Source: Rhodopseudomonas palustris (GTDB lineage Bacteria; Pseudomonadota; Alphaproteobacteria; Rhizobiales; Xanthobacteraceae). From it: 64,000 nucleotides of DNA. The position numbers and the translations under genes are program-made. This document shows, piece after piece, positions 17,184 through 26,423 of the stretch. The stretch is taken from the NCBI RefSeq assembly GCF_034479375.1, contig NZ_CP140155.1:4378501-4442500 (forward strand), written 5' to 3'. A model generated the notes under the pieces. That model saw only the letters and a list, made by a program, of their open reading frames with translations. It was not told the DNA's origin and made no database searches. Every line of letters begins with the position of its first letter. Position 1 is the stretch's first letter.

Positions 17184-18029
17184 ATGCAGGCGGAGGCGAT
17201 GACGGCTTCAGATGCGACAGCGGACGGCAGCGGCGTTTCCAGGGTGATGGGCGCGCTGCGCCGGCTTTCATCACCAGCCGGCCTTCGCCGGCTGTGGTCG
17301 CGCGCCGCGCATCTGGCGCTCGACGTCGCGCTGCCGACGCTATGCGTCGCCTGCCGCGAGCCGGTCGCGGGCGAGGGGCTGTGCCCGCAATGCTGGTCGC
17401 AATTGTCGTTCATCGCGCCGCCTTATTGCGAGAAGCTCGGCATTCCCTTCGTCTATGATCCCGGCCCCGGCATCCTGTCGATGCAGGCGATCGCCGACCC
17501 GCCGGCTTATGCGCGCGCCCGCGCCGCGGTGCGCTACGACGAGGTCGCCAAGACGCTGGTGCATGCGCTGAAGTTCCATGACGGCGTCGATCTGGCGCCG
17601 ACCATGGGGCGGTGGATGGCGCATGCCGGCGAGCCGCTGCTGCGCGATGCCGATCTGTTGATCCCGGTGCCGCTGCACTGGCGGCGCGGCTTTTCCCGGC
17701 GCTACAACCAGTCCGGCGCGCTGGCCCGGGCGATCAGCAAGCAGACGCAATTGCCGGTGGCGGTCGAGGCGTTGAAGCGGGTCCGGCCGACCGCGCATCA
17801 GATCGGGCTGTCGCGGGCGGAGCGCGCCGCCAATGTGCAGGGCGCGTTCAAGGTTCCGCCGGACCGCAAGGCGGAGGTGCAGGGCCGGCGAATCGTATTG
17901 GTCGACGACGTGCTGACCTCCGGCGCCACGGTCGACGCCTGCGCCCGGGCGCTGCTGCGGGCGAGGGCGCAATCGGTCGATGTGCTGGTCTTCGCCCGGG
18001 TTGTGGACACCCTGAAATCTCCCATATAA
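17184..18029 (+). CDS. ComF family phosphoribosyltransferase-like protein
   Basis: This 281-residue ComF/GntX-type protein has an N-terminal zinc-binding domain (CVACREPVAGEGLCPQCW) followed by a type I phosphoribosyltransferase domain. The PRPP loop is RIVLVDDVLTSGATVDAC, and YNQSGALARAI with KRVRPTAHQIGLSRAER is the usual ComF block. In competent bacteria ComF helps single-stranded DNA uptake; in others its role is uncertain. The start could be at 17184 or 17199. It begins a tight run with grxC, the nitrilase and the DUF1178 gene. Confidence 0.92.
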   Translation: MQAEAMTASDATADGSGVSRVMGALRRLSSPAGLRRLWSRAAHLALDVALPTLCVACREPVAGEGLCPQCWSQLSFIAPPYCEKLGIPFVYDPGPGILSMQAIADPPAYARARAAVRYDEVAKTLVHALKFHDGVDLAPTMGRWMAHAGEPLLRDADLLIPVPLHWRRGFSRRYNQSGALARAISKQTQLPVAVEALKRVRPTAHQIGLSRAERAANVQGAFKVPPDRKAEVQGRRIVLVDDVLTSGATVDACARALLRARAQSVDVLVFARVVDTLKSPI

Positions 18030-18078
18030 TCCGTATCTTGCTCACCACGCCGAGCCACCGCCGAGCTTTGGAGCTGCG

Positions 18079-18354
18079 ATGTCCGCTGCGATCGAGATCT
18101 TCACGCGCCCCGGCTGCGGCTATTGCAGCGCCGCCAAGTCGCTGCTGAACCGCAAGAAGGCCGCCTTCACCGAATACGACGTGTCGGTCGATCGGGGTTT
18201 CCAGGCCAAGATGGACGCGCGCGCCGGCCGCGGCGCGACCTATCCGCAGATCTTCATCGGCGCCTATCACGTCGGCGGCTGCGATGACCTCTATGCGCTC
18301 GACCGCGAAGGCAAGCTCGACGCGCTGCTGTCCGGCGAGAAGGCCTCGTCATGA
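18079..18354 (+). CDS. grxC: Glutaredoxin 3 (GrxC-type)
   Basis: This 91-residue dithiol glutaredoxin uses glutathione to reduce disulfides. The active site is C13-G-Y-C16 in TRPGCGYCSAAK, where GrxC normally has CPYC, so Pro is replaced by Gly. The GSH-binding TYPQIFIGAYHVGGCDDLYAL segment is conserved (usual TVPQIFI). The gene lies 49 bp after comF. Its stop region overlaps the start of the nitrilase gene by 4 bp (ATGA), implying translational coupling. Confidence 0.95.
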   Translation: MSAAIEIFTRPGCGYCSAAKSLLNRKKAAFTEYDVSVDRGFQAKMDARAGRGATYPQIFIGAYHVGGCDDLYALDREGKLDALLSGEKASS

Positions 18355-19229
18355 CCGCAGCCGCGCCGTTCAACGCCGCACTGATCCAGATGCGCACCGG
18401 GCTGTTGCCCGGGCCGAGCCTCGAACAGGGGACGAAGCTGATCCGCGAGGCGGCCGCGGCTGGCGCCGACTACGTGCTCACCCCCGAGGTGAGCAACATG
18501 ATGCAGCTCAATCGCGAGGCGCTGTTCGAACAGCTCGCCGACGAGAACAGCGACGCCTCGCTGAAGGCCTATCGGGCTCTCGCGCGCGAGCTGAACATCC
18601 ATCTGCATATCGGCTCGCTGGCGCTGCGCGCGAGCCCGGATCGCGCCGTCAACCGCTCGTTCCTGATCGACCCGTCGGGTCAGATTCTGGCGAGCTACGA
18701 CAAGATCCACATGTTCGACATCGATCTCGGCAACGGCGAGAGCTATCGCGAATCGGCGAACTACCAGCCCGGCGAGACCGCGGTGATCTCCGACCTGCCG
18801 TGGGGCCGGATCGGGCTGACGATCTGCTACGACGTGCGCTTCCCGGCGCTGTACCGCGCGCTGGCCGAGGCCGGCGCGTCGTTCATCACCGTGCCGGCGG
18901 CTTTCACCAGGCCGACCGGCGAGGCGCATTGGCACGTGCTGCTGCGCGCCCGCGCCATCGAGAACGGCTGCTTCGTGTTCGCCGCCGCGCAAGGCGGGCT
19001 GCACGAGAACAAGCGCGAGACCTACGGCCATTCGCTGATCATCGATCCGTGGGGCGTGGTGCTGGCGGAAGGCGGCGTCGATCCGGGCTTCGTGATGGCG
19101 CGGATCGATCCGGCCGAGGTCGGCAAGGCGCGCGGCAAGATCCCGTCGCTGCAGCATGGTCGCCGTTTTACGGTGGTCGACGCCAGGAATGCCCCGGACT
19201 ATCTGCATCTCGTGCGGGAGCAGACATGA
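18351..19229 (+). CDS. Carbon-nitrogen hydrolase (Nit1-type, probable deaminated-glutathione amidase)
   Basis: This is a 292-residue nitrilase-superfamily amidase. The Glu-Lys-Cys triad is visible as E46 (LTPEVSNM), K118 (SYDKIHMFDIDL) and C159 (LTICYDVRFP). The sequence best fits the Nit1 branch, which hydrolyses deaminated glutathione formed by transaminase side reactions. Its 4-bp overlap with the glutaredoxin gene upstream and with the DUF1178 gene downstream supports a glutathione-related repair role. The substrate is inferred. Confidence 0.9.
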   Translation: MTAAAPFNAALIQMRTGLLPGPSLEQGTKLIREAAAAGADYVLTPEVSNMMQLNREALFEQLADENSDASLKAYRALARELNIHLHIGSLALRASPDRAVNRSFLIDPSGQILASYDKIHMFDIDLGNGESYRESANYQPGETAVISDLPWGRIGLTICYDVRFPALYRALAEAGASFITVPAAFTRPTGEAHWHVLLRARAIENGCFVFAAAQGGLHENKRETYGHSLIIDPWGVVLAEGGVDPGFVMARIDPAEVGKARGKIPSLQHGRRFTVVDARNAPDYLHLVREQT

Positions 19230-19732
19230 TCCGCTACACGCTGCGGTGCGATCGTGGCCATGCCTTCGAGAGCTGGTTCCAGAGCTCGTCGGCTTACGAT
19301 TCGCAGGTGCGGCGCAAGCTGGTGGAGTGCCCTTCCTGCGGCTCGGTGAAGGTCGAGAAGGCGATCATGGCGCCGCAGATCGTCGGCCGGAAGGGCCGCG
19401 CCCGCGCGCCGGAGCCGGTGAGCAACGAGGCCGCCGCGAGCGACGCGCAGGCGGCGCCGCCGGACAATTCTGCGACTGAGAATTCGGCGACGCCTTTGCT
19501 GATGGCGCAGGAGCGCGAACTGCGCGCCAAGCTCAAGGAATTGCGCGACCACATCGTCAAGACCGCCGACAATGTCGGCGAGCGCTTCCCCAACGAAGCC
19601 CGCAAGATGCATTACGGCGATATCGAGCACCGCCCGATCTTCGGCGAGGCCTCGCCCGCCGAGGCCAAGGCGCTGATCGAGGAGGGCATCGACGTCGCCC
19701 CGCTGCCGGTACTGCCGGAAGACCGGAATTAG
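19226..19732 (+). CDS. DUF1178 family protein
   Basis: This 168-residue protein begins MIRYTLRCDRGHAFESWFQSSSAYDSQ and carries a zinc-ribbon-like CDxGH / CPSCGS pair near the N-terminus, the defining features of DUF1178. The middle is Ala/Pro-rich and variable. The C-terminal RFPNEARKMHYGDIEHRPIFGEASPAEAKALIEEGIDVAPLP is strongly conserved in the family. The start ATG overlaps the nitrilase stop (ATGA). The function is unknown. Confidence 0.93.
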   Translation: MIRYTLRCDRGHAFESWFQSSSAYDSQVRRKLVECPSCGSVKVEKAIMAPQIVGRKGRARAPEPVSNEAAASDAQAAPPDNSATENSATPLLMAQERELRAKLKELRDHIVKTADNVGERFPNEARKMHYGDIEHRPIFGEASPAEAKALIEEGIDVAPLPVLPEDRN

Positions 19733-19814
19733 CGCCTCCTCCGAAGCCGCTTCGATCCGATCGCGTCCCGCGCTACAAGGGACGAAAGCTGGTCGGCGCA
19801 AAGGGAGGAAAATC

Positions 19815-20696
19815 ATGTCGTCACTCGCGGGCAAGACGCTGTTCATCACCGGGGCCAGCCGCGGCATCGGGCTGGCGATCGCGCTGCGGGCGGCGCGCGA
19901 CGGGGCGAATATTGCGATCGCCGCCAAGACCGCCGAGCCGCATCCGAAGCTGCAGGGCACGATCTACACCGCGGCCGACGAGATCCGCGCCGCCGGCGGG
20001 CAGGCGCTGCCGCTGATCTGCGACATCCGCGACGAGGCGCAGGTGATCGACGCGATCGGCAGGACGGTGGCCGAGTTCGGCGGCATCGACATCTGCGTCA
20101 ACAACGCGTCCGCGATCAGCCTGACCAATTCGCAGGCGACCGACATGAAGCGCTACGACCTGATGATGGGGATCAACAGCCGCGGCACCTTCATGGTGTC
20201 GAAATATTGCATTCCGCATCTGAAGAAGGCGCAGAACCCCCACATCCTGATGCTGTCGCCGCCGCTCGATATGAAGGCGAAGTGGTTCGCATCGTCCACC
20301 GCCTACACCATGGCCAAGTTCGGCATGAGCATGGTGGTGCTGGGCCTGTCGGGTGAGTTGAAGGGCGCGGGGGTTGCGGTGAATGCGCTGTGGCCACGCA
20401 CCACCATCGCCACCGCGGCGGTCGGCAATCTGCTCGGCGGCGACGCCATGATGCGCGCCAGCCGCACGCCCGAAATCATGGGCGACGCGGCGCATGCGAT
20501 CCTGACCCGGCCGTCGCGCGACTTCACCGGCCAATTCTGCATCGACGACAAGGTGCTGTATGAAGCCGGCGTGACCGATTTCGAGCGCTACCGGGTCGAT
20601 CCGTCGGTGCAGTTGATGTCGGATTTCTTCGTCCCGGACGACGACGTTCCGCCGCCGGGTGTCTCCGTCGCCTCGCTGCCGGGCGCGAAGGGGTAG
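19815..20696 (+). CDS. SDR family oxidoreductase (HSDL2-like)
   Basis: This is a 293-residue short-chain dehydrogenase. The cofactor motif is TGASRGIGLAIALRAARDGA, followed by NNASAIS and the catalytic Y164-TMA-K168. The sequence AKTAEPHPKLQGTIYTAADEIRAAGG is typical of the HSDL2-like branch that is often annotated as acting on fatty acyl or steroid substrates. The C-terminal QFCIDDKVLYEAGVTDFERYRVDP also matches that branch. AGGGAGG lies 9 bp before the ATG at 19815. The substrate is unproven. Confidence 0.9.
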   Translation: MSSLAGKTLFITGASRGIGLAIALRAARDGANIAIAAKTAEPHPKLQGTIYTAADEIRAAGGQALPLICDIRDEAQVIDAIGRTVAEFGGIDICVNNASAISLTNSQATDMKRYDLMMGINSRGTFMVSKYCIPHLKKAQNPHILMLSPPLDMKAKWFASSTAYTMAKFGMSMVVLGLSGELKGAGVAVNALWPRTTIATAAVGNLLGGDAMMRASRTPEIMGDAAHAILTRPSRDFTGQFCIDDKVLYEAGVTDFERYRVDPSVQLMSDFFVPDDDVPPPGVSVASLPGAKG

Positions 20697-20735
20697 GGCA
20701 TTCTATGAGGCCGTGCGCGCCCCGAGCACTGCGAA

Positions 20736-20875
20736 CTCCCTCTCCCGCGTGCGGGAGAGGGTTGGGGTGAGGGTGACGCGAGCGATGGAGTCTCGATTCA
20801 AAGAGATCGGTTAGATCGCAAGCGCAGTGCTTGGGGCGCCCTCACCCCCGCCCTCTCCCGCAAGCGGGAGAGGGG
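20736..20875. repeat. REP-like repeat pair (CTCTCCCGC-GCGGGAGAGG type)
   Basis: Two hairpins, CTCTCCCGCGTGCGGGAGAG and CTCTCCCGCAAGCGGGAGAG, in inverted orientation flank an 84-bp spacer. Each is accompanied by GGGTGAGGG or its complement. It lies between convergent SDR and GST genes. Confidence 0.8.
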
Positions 20876-20942
20876 GCTGCCGTGCTCGGCGTATGCGATC
20901 GTTGCTTGAGGCGAGGCTGTCCGACGCTATGGAGCCTGTTAC

Positions 20943-21611
20943 CTACGCCTTGCCGATCTCGTACGGCCCGCCCTTCTCCAATGCGCGTTTGTAGGCAGGC
21001 CGCGCGTGGATGCGGGCGAGCCAGGCTTGCGCGTTCGGGTAGGTCTGGTCGAGCCCGGCGCGGGACGCGGCGGCTTCCAGCGGGAAGCTCATCTGGATGT
21101 CGGCGGCGGTGAAGTCGGCGCCGGCGAAGTAATCGCTGTTCGCCAGCTCGCTGTCCCAGAACGCCATGTGCTGCTTCAGTTGCGGATCGACGAAGCCGGT
21201 CAGCGCGCCGCCGGCGACCAGCTTTACCAGCGGCCGCAGCAGCGCCGGCGCGCGCTGCGGCATCATGGTGAACAGCAGCTTCAGCAGTAGCGGCGGCATC
21301 GCCGAGCCTTCGGCGTAATGCAGCCAGTAGGTGTAGCGCAGCCGCTCCGGCGTCTTCGGCGGCGGGATCAGCCGGCCGTCGCCATAGGTGTCGATGAGGT
21401 ACTCGACGATCGCGCCGGATTCGGCGATGGTGGCGCCATTGTCGGTGATCACCGGCGATTTGCCGAGCGGATGCACGGCGCGCAGTTCCTGCGGCGCCAT
21501 CATGTCGGGCTGGCGCTGATAGCGCTTGATCTCGTAGGGCAGGCCGAGCTCCTCGAGCAGCCACAGCACCCGTTGCGAACGCGAATTGTTGAGATGGTGG
21601 ACGGTGATCAT
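20943..21611 (-). CDS. Glutathione S-transferase family protein
   Basis: This 222-residue soluble GST has an N-terminal thioredoxin-like domain (ITVHHLNNSRSQRVLWLLEELGLPYEIKRYQR; the SRSQR block holds the likely catalytic or GSH-activating Ser) and the cis-Pro/GSH-binding KSPVITDNGATIAESGAIVEYL. The C-terminal helical domain includes ADFTAADIQMSFPLEAA. The frame is open upstream, but the ATG at 21611 gives the family's usual start. The substrate is unknown. Confidence 0.92.
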   Translation of the reverse strand: MITVHHLNNSRSQRVLWLLEELGLPYEIKRYQRQPDMMAPQELRAVHPLGKSPVITDNGATIAESGAIVEYLIDTYGDGRLIPPPKTPERLRYTYWLHYAEGSAMPPLLLKLLFTMMPQRAPALLRPLVKLVAGGALTGFVDPQLKQHMAFWDSELANSDYFAGADFTAADIQMSFPLEAAASRAGLDQTYPNAQAWLARIHARPAYKRALEKGGPYEIGKA

Positions 21612-21883
21612 GTCTCGATATGTCCGTTTTTGCGCGACGGCGCGCCGCCGCAGGGTGGCCACCCGCCCATAGCAGACTTCGTGCCAGCCCGGGTATCAAC
21701 AGTTCCGAAGCCGATCCGGCCGGCCGCGGGCTTCGGCGCCTCGCCCGGAAGAACTCGGCCCGCACGAATTCCGCCCGGTCGTCTCCGCGCGCCGGTTGAT
21801 TGCCCGCCGCCGACCGGCTAGGCTGCGATGGCATGACGATAATCATATAAGGCGCGCCGCACGCGCCGCGACCGGGAGAGACC

Positions 21884-22486
21884 ATGACCCAGCCCGCCCC
21901 GCAATTCCTGTTCGATTTCGGTAGTCCCAACGCGTTTCTCAGCCACCGGGCGATCCCGGCGATCGAGCGGCGCATCGGCGTCAAGTTCGACTACGTCCCG
22001 GTGCTGCTCGGCGGCATCTTCAAGGCCACCAACAACAGATCGCCGGCCGAGACGCTGGCCGGCGTCAAGAACAAGCGCGAATTCATGGCGCTGGAGACCG
22101 AGCGCTTCCTGAAGCGCTTCGACGTCGCGCCCTATGCGTGGAATCCGAATTTTCCGGTCAACACGCTGAACCTGATGCGCGCGGCGGTGGCGGCGCAGCT
22201 CGAGGGCGTGTTCGCGCCCTATGTCGAGGCCGCCTTCCACCACATGTGGGTCGAGCCGAAGAAGATGGACGATCCGCAGGTCGCAGCCCAGGCGCTGGCG
22301 TCGTCGGGGCTCGATGCGGCAAAACTGTTCGCCCGCGCGCAGGAGCCGGAGGTCAAGGCGAAGCTGATCGCCAACACCGAGGACGCGGTGTCGCGCGGCG
22401 CGTTCGGCTCGCCGACCTTCTTCGTCGGCGCCGAGATGTTCTTCGGCAAGGAGCAACTCCGCGACGTCGAGGAGATGTACGGCTGA
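21884..22486 (+). CDS. DsbA-family / 2-hydroxychromene-2-carboxylate isomerase-like protein
   Basis: This 200-residue protein of the kappa-GST/DsbA fold begins QFLFDFGSPNAFLSHRAIPAIERRIGVKFDYVPVLLGGIFKATN. That is the pattern of HCCA isomerases, in which a Ser near the N-terminus replaces the redox Cys of DsbA and activates glutathione. The conserved RGAFGSPTFFVGAEMFFGKEQL block lies near the C-terminus. HCCA isomerases act in naphthalene-type degradation, but no such pathway is nearby, so it may be a general GSH-dependent enzyme. GGGAGA precedes the ATG. Confidence 0.88.
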   Translation: MTQPAPQFLFDFGSPNAFLSHRAIPAIERRIGVKFDYVPVLLGGIFKATNNRSPAETLAGVKNKREFMALETERFLKRFDVAPYAWNPNFPVNTLNLMRAAVAAQLEGVFAPYVEAAFHHMWVEPKKMDDPQVAAQALASSGLDAAKLFARAQEPEVKAKLIANTEDAVSRGAFGSPTFFVGAEMFFGKEQLRDVEEMYG

Positions 22487-22515
22487 GTCCGCGATTTCAA
22501 AGCGCCCGACACTTC

Positions 22516-22604
22516 CGTCATGGCCGGGCTCGTCCCGGCCATCCACGGACACGGGCGCAGCGGTTGCGTCATCGTGGATGCCCGGGACGAGCCCGGGCAT
22601 GACG
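22516..22604. repeat. REP-like inverted repeat (CGTCATGGCCGGGCTCGTCC family)
   Basis: Two hairpins (GGCCGGGCTCGTCCCGGCC and GCCCGGGACGAGCCCGGGC) lie in opposite orientation, with a short spacer containing CATCCACG / CGTGGATG. It is in the intergenic gap before the SDR gene; a near copy lies at 23385 and another at 63911. Confidence 0.85.
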
Positions 22605-22638
22605 AACTCATAACGCGGTTCAATTCGGAGACGCCAGC

Positions 22639-23376
22639 ATGACGCCACGCAACGCAACCGTCGCGGTGATCGGCGCCGGCGATTACATCGGCGCCGAGAT
22701 TGCCAAGAAATTCGCCGCCGAAGGCTTCATTGTGTTCGCCGGCCGGCGCGACGGCGCCAAGCTGGAGCCGCTGGTGCGGGAGATCGAGGCGGCCGGCGGC
22801 CGCATCGTGGCGCGCACGCTCGATGCCCGCAAGGAGGACGAGGTCGCGGCGTTTCTCGACGCCGCCGACGCCCATGCGCCGCTCGAAGTGACGATCTTCA
22901 ACGTCGGCGCCAACGTCAATTTCCCGATTCTCGAGACCACCGACCGGGTGTTTCGCAAGGTCTGGGAAATGGCGTGCTGGGCCGGCTTCCTCGCCGGCCG
23001 CGAATCGGCGCGGCTGATGCTGCCTCGCCGGCAGGGCAACATCTTCTTCACCGGCGCGACCGCGTCGCTCCGCGGCGGCTCGGGTTTCGCGGCGTTCGCC
23101 AGCGCCAAATTCGGGCTGCGCGCGGTGGCGCAATCGATGGCGCGCGAACTGATGCCGCAGAACATCCACGTCGCGCATCTGATCATCGATTCCGGCGTCG
23201 ACACCGCCTGGGTGCGGCAGCGCCGCGAGCAGCTCTGGGGCAAGGAGGCGCTCGACAATCCCGACCTCCTGATGCCGCCGTCTTCGGTCGCCGGCGCCTA
23301 TTGGCAGCTCTATCAGCAGCCGAGAAGCGCCTGGACCTTCGAGATGGAGATTCGCCCGTTCGGGGAGAAGTGGTAG
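22639..23376 (+). CDS. SDR-like protein with Tyr-to-Phe change in the active site
   Basis: This 245-residue Rossmann-fold SDR has the cofactor motif VIGAGDYIGAEIAKKFAAEG and FNVGANVNF in place of NNAG. At the position of the catalytic Tyr-x3-Lys it reads F153-ASA-K157, so the proton-donor Tyr is Phe while Lys is kept. The C-terminal HVAHLIIDSGVDTAWVR and WTFEMEIRPFGEKW blocks look family-specific. I recall SDR homologues with the same FAAFASAK block, so it may be a subfamily trait. It may bind cofactor without classical dehydrogenase chemistry. Confidence 0.85.
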   Translation: MTPRNATVAVIGAGDYIGAEIAKKFAAEGFIVFAGRRDGAKLEPLVREIEAAGGRIVARTLDARKEDEVAAFLDAADAHAPLEVTIFNVGANVNFPILETTDRVFRKVWEMACWAGFLAGRESARLMLPRRQGNIFFTGATASLRGGSGFAAFASAKFGLRAVAQSMARELMPQNIHVAHLIIDSGVDTAWVRQRREQLWGKEALDNPDLLMPPSSVAGAYWQLYQQPRSAWTFEMEIRPFGEKW

Positions 23377-23384
23377 CGAGAGTT

Positions 23385-23473
23385 CGTCGTGCCCGGGCTT
23401 GTCCCGGGCATCCACGAATCGGGTCGAAGACCGAAAGAAGACGTGGATGGCCGGGACAAGCCCGGCCATGACG
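23385..23473. repeat. REP-like inverted repeat (GTGCCCGGGCTTGTCCCGGGC family)
   Basis: This is the same architecture as 22516-22604: two hairpins in opposite orientation with CATCCACG and CGTGGATG at the inner ends. It starts 8 bp after the SDR stop. Confidence 0.85.
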
Positions 23474-23547
23474 ACGATAATGCCGGCACATGTCGGATCG
23501 GCCGAGCCTCCGGCTGTCGCTGGCCTGAGCAGAAACTGGAGTGAAAA

Positions 23548-24468
23548 ATGCGGATTCTGATCGTCGGCGCCGGTGCGATCGGCGGCTATTTCGGCGGACG
23601 GCTGCTGCAGATCGGGCGCGACGTCACCTTCCTGGTGCGGCCGGGCCGCGCCGCGGAGCTGGCGCGCGACGGGCTGGTGATCAAGAGCCCGCATGGCGAC
23701 CTCACCATCCCGAACCCGCCGGTGGTGCAGGCGGCCGACCTCGCGCCCGGCTACGATCTGGTGCTGCTGAGCTGCAAGGCGTTCGATCTCGACGACGCCA
23801 TCGCCTCGTTCGCCGCCGGGGTCGGGCCGCAGACCGCGGTGCTGCCGCTGCTCAACGGAATGAAGCATCTCGACGTGCTCGACACAGCATTCGGCCGCGC
23901 GCGGGTGCTCGGCGGCCAATGCGTGATCGCGGCGACGCTGGATGCGCAGCGCCATGTCGTGCAGCTCGTACCGATGAACGCGATCACCTTCGGCGAGCGC
24001 GACGGCGGCGTCTCGGAGCGTGTCGGCGCGATCGCGCGCACGCTCGGCGGCTCCTCCTTCGAGGTCAACCCGAGCGCCGAGATCATGCAGGAGATGTGGG
24101 AGAAGTGGGTGTTTCTCGCTTCGCTCGCCGGCTCCACCAGCCTGATGCGCGCGGCGGTCGGCGCCATTCTGGCGGCGCCGGGCGGCGCGGATTTCATGCT
24201 CGGCGTGGTCGACGAGATCTCGGCGATCGCCGCCGTCGCGGGCCATCCCCCGCGCGAAGCGTTCCTCGCACGCGCCCGCGGCGCGCTGCTGGCGGAAGGC
24301 TCCAGCCTCACCGCCTCGATGTTTCGCGACATCCAGGCCGGCGCCAGGATCGAGGCCGACCACGTCATCGGCGACCTGATCGCGCGCGGCGACGCCGCCA
24401 AGCGGCCGGTCGCCCGGCTGCGGGTGATCTACACCCACCTCAAAGCCTACGAGGGTCAGCGCGGCTGA
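23548..24468 (+). CDS. Ketopantoate reductase family protein (PanE/ApbA-like)
   Basis: This 306-residue NADP-dependent reductase has the N-terminal motif ILIVGAGAIGGYFGGRL. It carries LLSCKAFDLDDAI, LPLLNGMKHLDVLD and the C-terminal domain block EKWVFLASLAGSTSLMRAAVG, which includes the catalytic Lys of PanE enzymes; SLTASMFRDIQAGARIEADHVIGDLI is the substrate-binding signature. PanE makes pantoate for coenzyme A. Several paralogues often exist per genome, so the true substrate may be another 2-oxo acid. Confidence 0.9.
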   Translation: MRILIVGAGAIGGYFGGRLLQIGRDVTFLVRPGRAAELARDGLVIKSPHGDLTIPNPPVVQAADLAPGYDLVLLSCKAFDLDDAIASFAAGVGPQTAVLPLLNGMKHLDVLDTAFGRARVLGGQCVIAATLDAQRHVVQLVPMNAITFGERDGGVSERVGAIARTLGGSSFEVNPSAEIMQEMWEKWVFLASLAGSTSLMRAAVGAILAAPGGADFMLGVVDEISAIAAVAGHPPREAFLARARGALLAEGSSLTASMFRDIQAGARIEADHVIGDLIARGDAAKRPVARLRVIYTHLKAYEGQRG

Positions 24469-24689
24469 GGCGGTCGGCCCGAGCGGGCTCGAACATTATT
24501 CACAAAAGCGAATGGATCGCATTCGCATTCCAGCTCGTCATCCTTTCGTCTAGCGCCATCCAGAATCGCGATGAAATTGCCTCGTAGTCGTCCGAGTTCG
24601 ACGCTCCGAAGCTGTTTGAATCTTGCACATTTGACGCGTTTCAATGACAACGGCCGCGACTGACCAGCGGTGCCGCAAATTTATGCAAT

Positions 24690-24703
24690 TTGATTTCGAT
24701 CAA
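24690..24703 (+). promoter_or_regulatory. FNR/FixK-type box upstream of ccoN
   Basis: TTGAT-TTCG-ATCAA is a perfect match to the FNR/FixK consensus TTGAT-N4-ATCAA. It lies 63 bp before the ccoN start, a usual distance for activation of cbb3 oxidase genes under low oxygen. The regulator itself (FixK or FnrL/AadR) is not in the window. Confidence 0.92.
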
Positions 24704-24765
24704 ACGGCCTGTCCGGTTTCCAGGTTTGGTGCGACCAACTGCCCCGCCGAGAAAAGATTGATCAG

Positions 24766-26412
24766 ATGAATCAAGCTCTCACAACCAAACGGATCACCTT
24801 CGGCGAGGGTGGTCTGACGCTCGTGTTCACGCTGACCACGGTGCTTTGCATCTACGCGTCGATCTTCGCCAAGGATGCGCCGTTCGCCTTCCACGCCGCT
24901 CTCGGCGCTGCCGTCAGCGCCTGGGCCGTCTTCGCGATCATCACCCGCTACAGCCGCCGCACCGGCGTGCCGCCGCAGGAAATCAACGGCGTGCCGAACT
25001 ACAATCTCGGCCCGATCAAGTTTCTGTCCTTTATGGCGATGTTCTGGGGCATCGCCGGCTTCTCGGTCGGCCTCTACATCGCGCTGGAGCTGGCCTATCC
25101 GGGGCTCAACGTCGCCCAATGGGTCAATTTCGGCCGGCTGCGGCCGCTGCACACCTCCGCGGTTGTGTTCGCGTTCGGCGGCAACGTGCTGCTGGCGACC
25201 TCGTTCTACGTGGTGCAGCGGACGACGCGGGCGCGGCTCGCGGGCGATCTGGCTCCGTGGTTCGTGGCGATCGGCTACAACTTCTTCATCGTCATCGCCG
25301 GCACCGGCTATCTGCTCGGCGTGACGCAATCCAAGGAATACGCCGAACCGGAATGGTACGCCGACCTGTGGCTGACCATCGTCTGGGTGACCTATCTGCT
25401 GGTGTTCGTCGCGACATTGATGAAGCGCAAAGAGCCGCACATCTACGTCGCGAACTGGTTCTACCTCGCCTTCATCCTGACCATCGCGGTGCTGCATCTC
25501 GGCAACAACCCGACGCTGCCGGTCTCGCTGCTCGGCTCGAAATCCTACATCGCCTGGGCCGGCGTGCAGGACGCGATGTTCCAGTGGTGGTACGGCCATA
25601 ACGCGGTCGGCTTCTTCCTCACCGCCGGCTTCCTCGCGATCATGTACTACTTCATTCCGAAGCGCGCCGAGCGGCCGGTCTATTCCTATCGGCTGTCGAT
25701 CATCCACTTCTGGGCGCTGATCTTCCTGTACATCTGGGCCGGCCCGCACCATCTGCACTACACCGCGCTGCCGGACTGGACGCAGACGCTCGGCATGACG
25801 TTCTCGATCATGCTGTGGATGCCGTCCTGGGGCGGCATGATCAACGGCCTGATGACGCTGTCCGGCGCCTGGGACAAGCTGCGCACCGACCCGGTGCTCC
25901 GCATGATGGTGGTGTCGGTCGCGTTCTACGGCATGTCGACCTTCGAAGGCCCGATGATGGCGATCAAGGCCGTCAACTCGCTCAGCCACTACACCGACTG
26001 GACCGTCGGTCACGTCCACTCCGGCGCGCTCGGCTGGGTCGGCTTCGTCTCGTTCGGCGCGCTGTACTGCCTGGTGCCGTGGATCTGGGGCCGCAAGGAG
26101 CTCTACAGCCTCCGGCTGGTGAACTGGCACTTCTGGATCGCGACGCTCGGCATCGTGCTCTACATCTCGGCGATGTGGGTGTCGGGGATCCTGCAGGGCC
26201 TGATGTGGCGTGCCTACACCTCGCTCGGCTTCCTCGAATATTCGTTCATCGAATCCGTCGAGGCGATGCATCCCTTCTATGCCATCCGCGCCGCGGGCGG
26301 CGGACTGTTCCTGATCGGCGCGCTGATCATGGCCTACAACCTCTGGATGACGGTTCGCGTCGGCGAATCGTCGGAGGCCCAGCCCCGCGTCGCCCTGCAG
26401 GCCGCCGAGTAA
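24766..26412 (+). CDS. ccoN: cbb3-type cytochrome c oxidase subunit I
   Basis: This 548-residue catalytic subunit of the high-affinity cbb3 oxidase (FixN) binds low-spin haem b and the haem b3-CuB centre and reduces O2 to water. It has about 12 transmembrane helices. His-containing conserved segments include [58 protein letters not shown] and [23 protein letters not shown]. It is the first gene of ccoNOQP-GHIS behind an FNR/FixK box. Length is normal. Confidence 0.98.
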   Translation: MNQALTTKRITFGEGGLTLVFTLTTVLCIYASIFAKDAPFAFHAALGAAVSAWAVFAIITRYSRRTGVPPQEINGVPNYNLGPIKFLSFMAMFWGIAGFSVGLYIALELAYPGLNVAQWVNFGRLRPLHTSAVVFAFGGNVLLATSFYVVQRTTRARLAGDLAPWFVAIGYNFFIVIAGTGYLLGVTQSKEYAEPEWYADLWLTIVWVTYLLVFVATLMKRKEPHIYVANWFYLAFILTIAVLHLGNNPTLPVSLLGSKSYIAWAGVQDAMFQWWYGHNAVGFFLTAGFLAIMYYFIPKRAERPVYSYRLSIIHFWALIFLYIWAGPHHLHYTALPDWTQTLGMTFSIMLWMPSWGGMINGLMTLSGAWDKLRTDPVLRMMVVSVAFYGMSTFEGPMMAIKAVNSLSHYTDWTVGHVHSGALGWVGFVSFGALYCLVPWIWGRKELYSLRLVNWHFWIATLGIVLYISAMWVSGILQGLMWRAYTSLGFLEYSFIESVEAMHPFYAIRAAGGGLFLIGALIMAYNLWMTVRVGESSEAQPRVALQAAE

Positions 26413-26423
26413 GGAACCGACCG

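Noticed and set aside
22219..24438. 739-codon antisense frame across the DsbA-like, SDR and PanE-like genes
   Set aside because: It runs through three well-supported genes and two repeats, with no recognisable domain.
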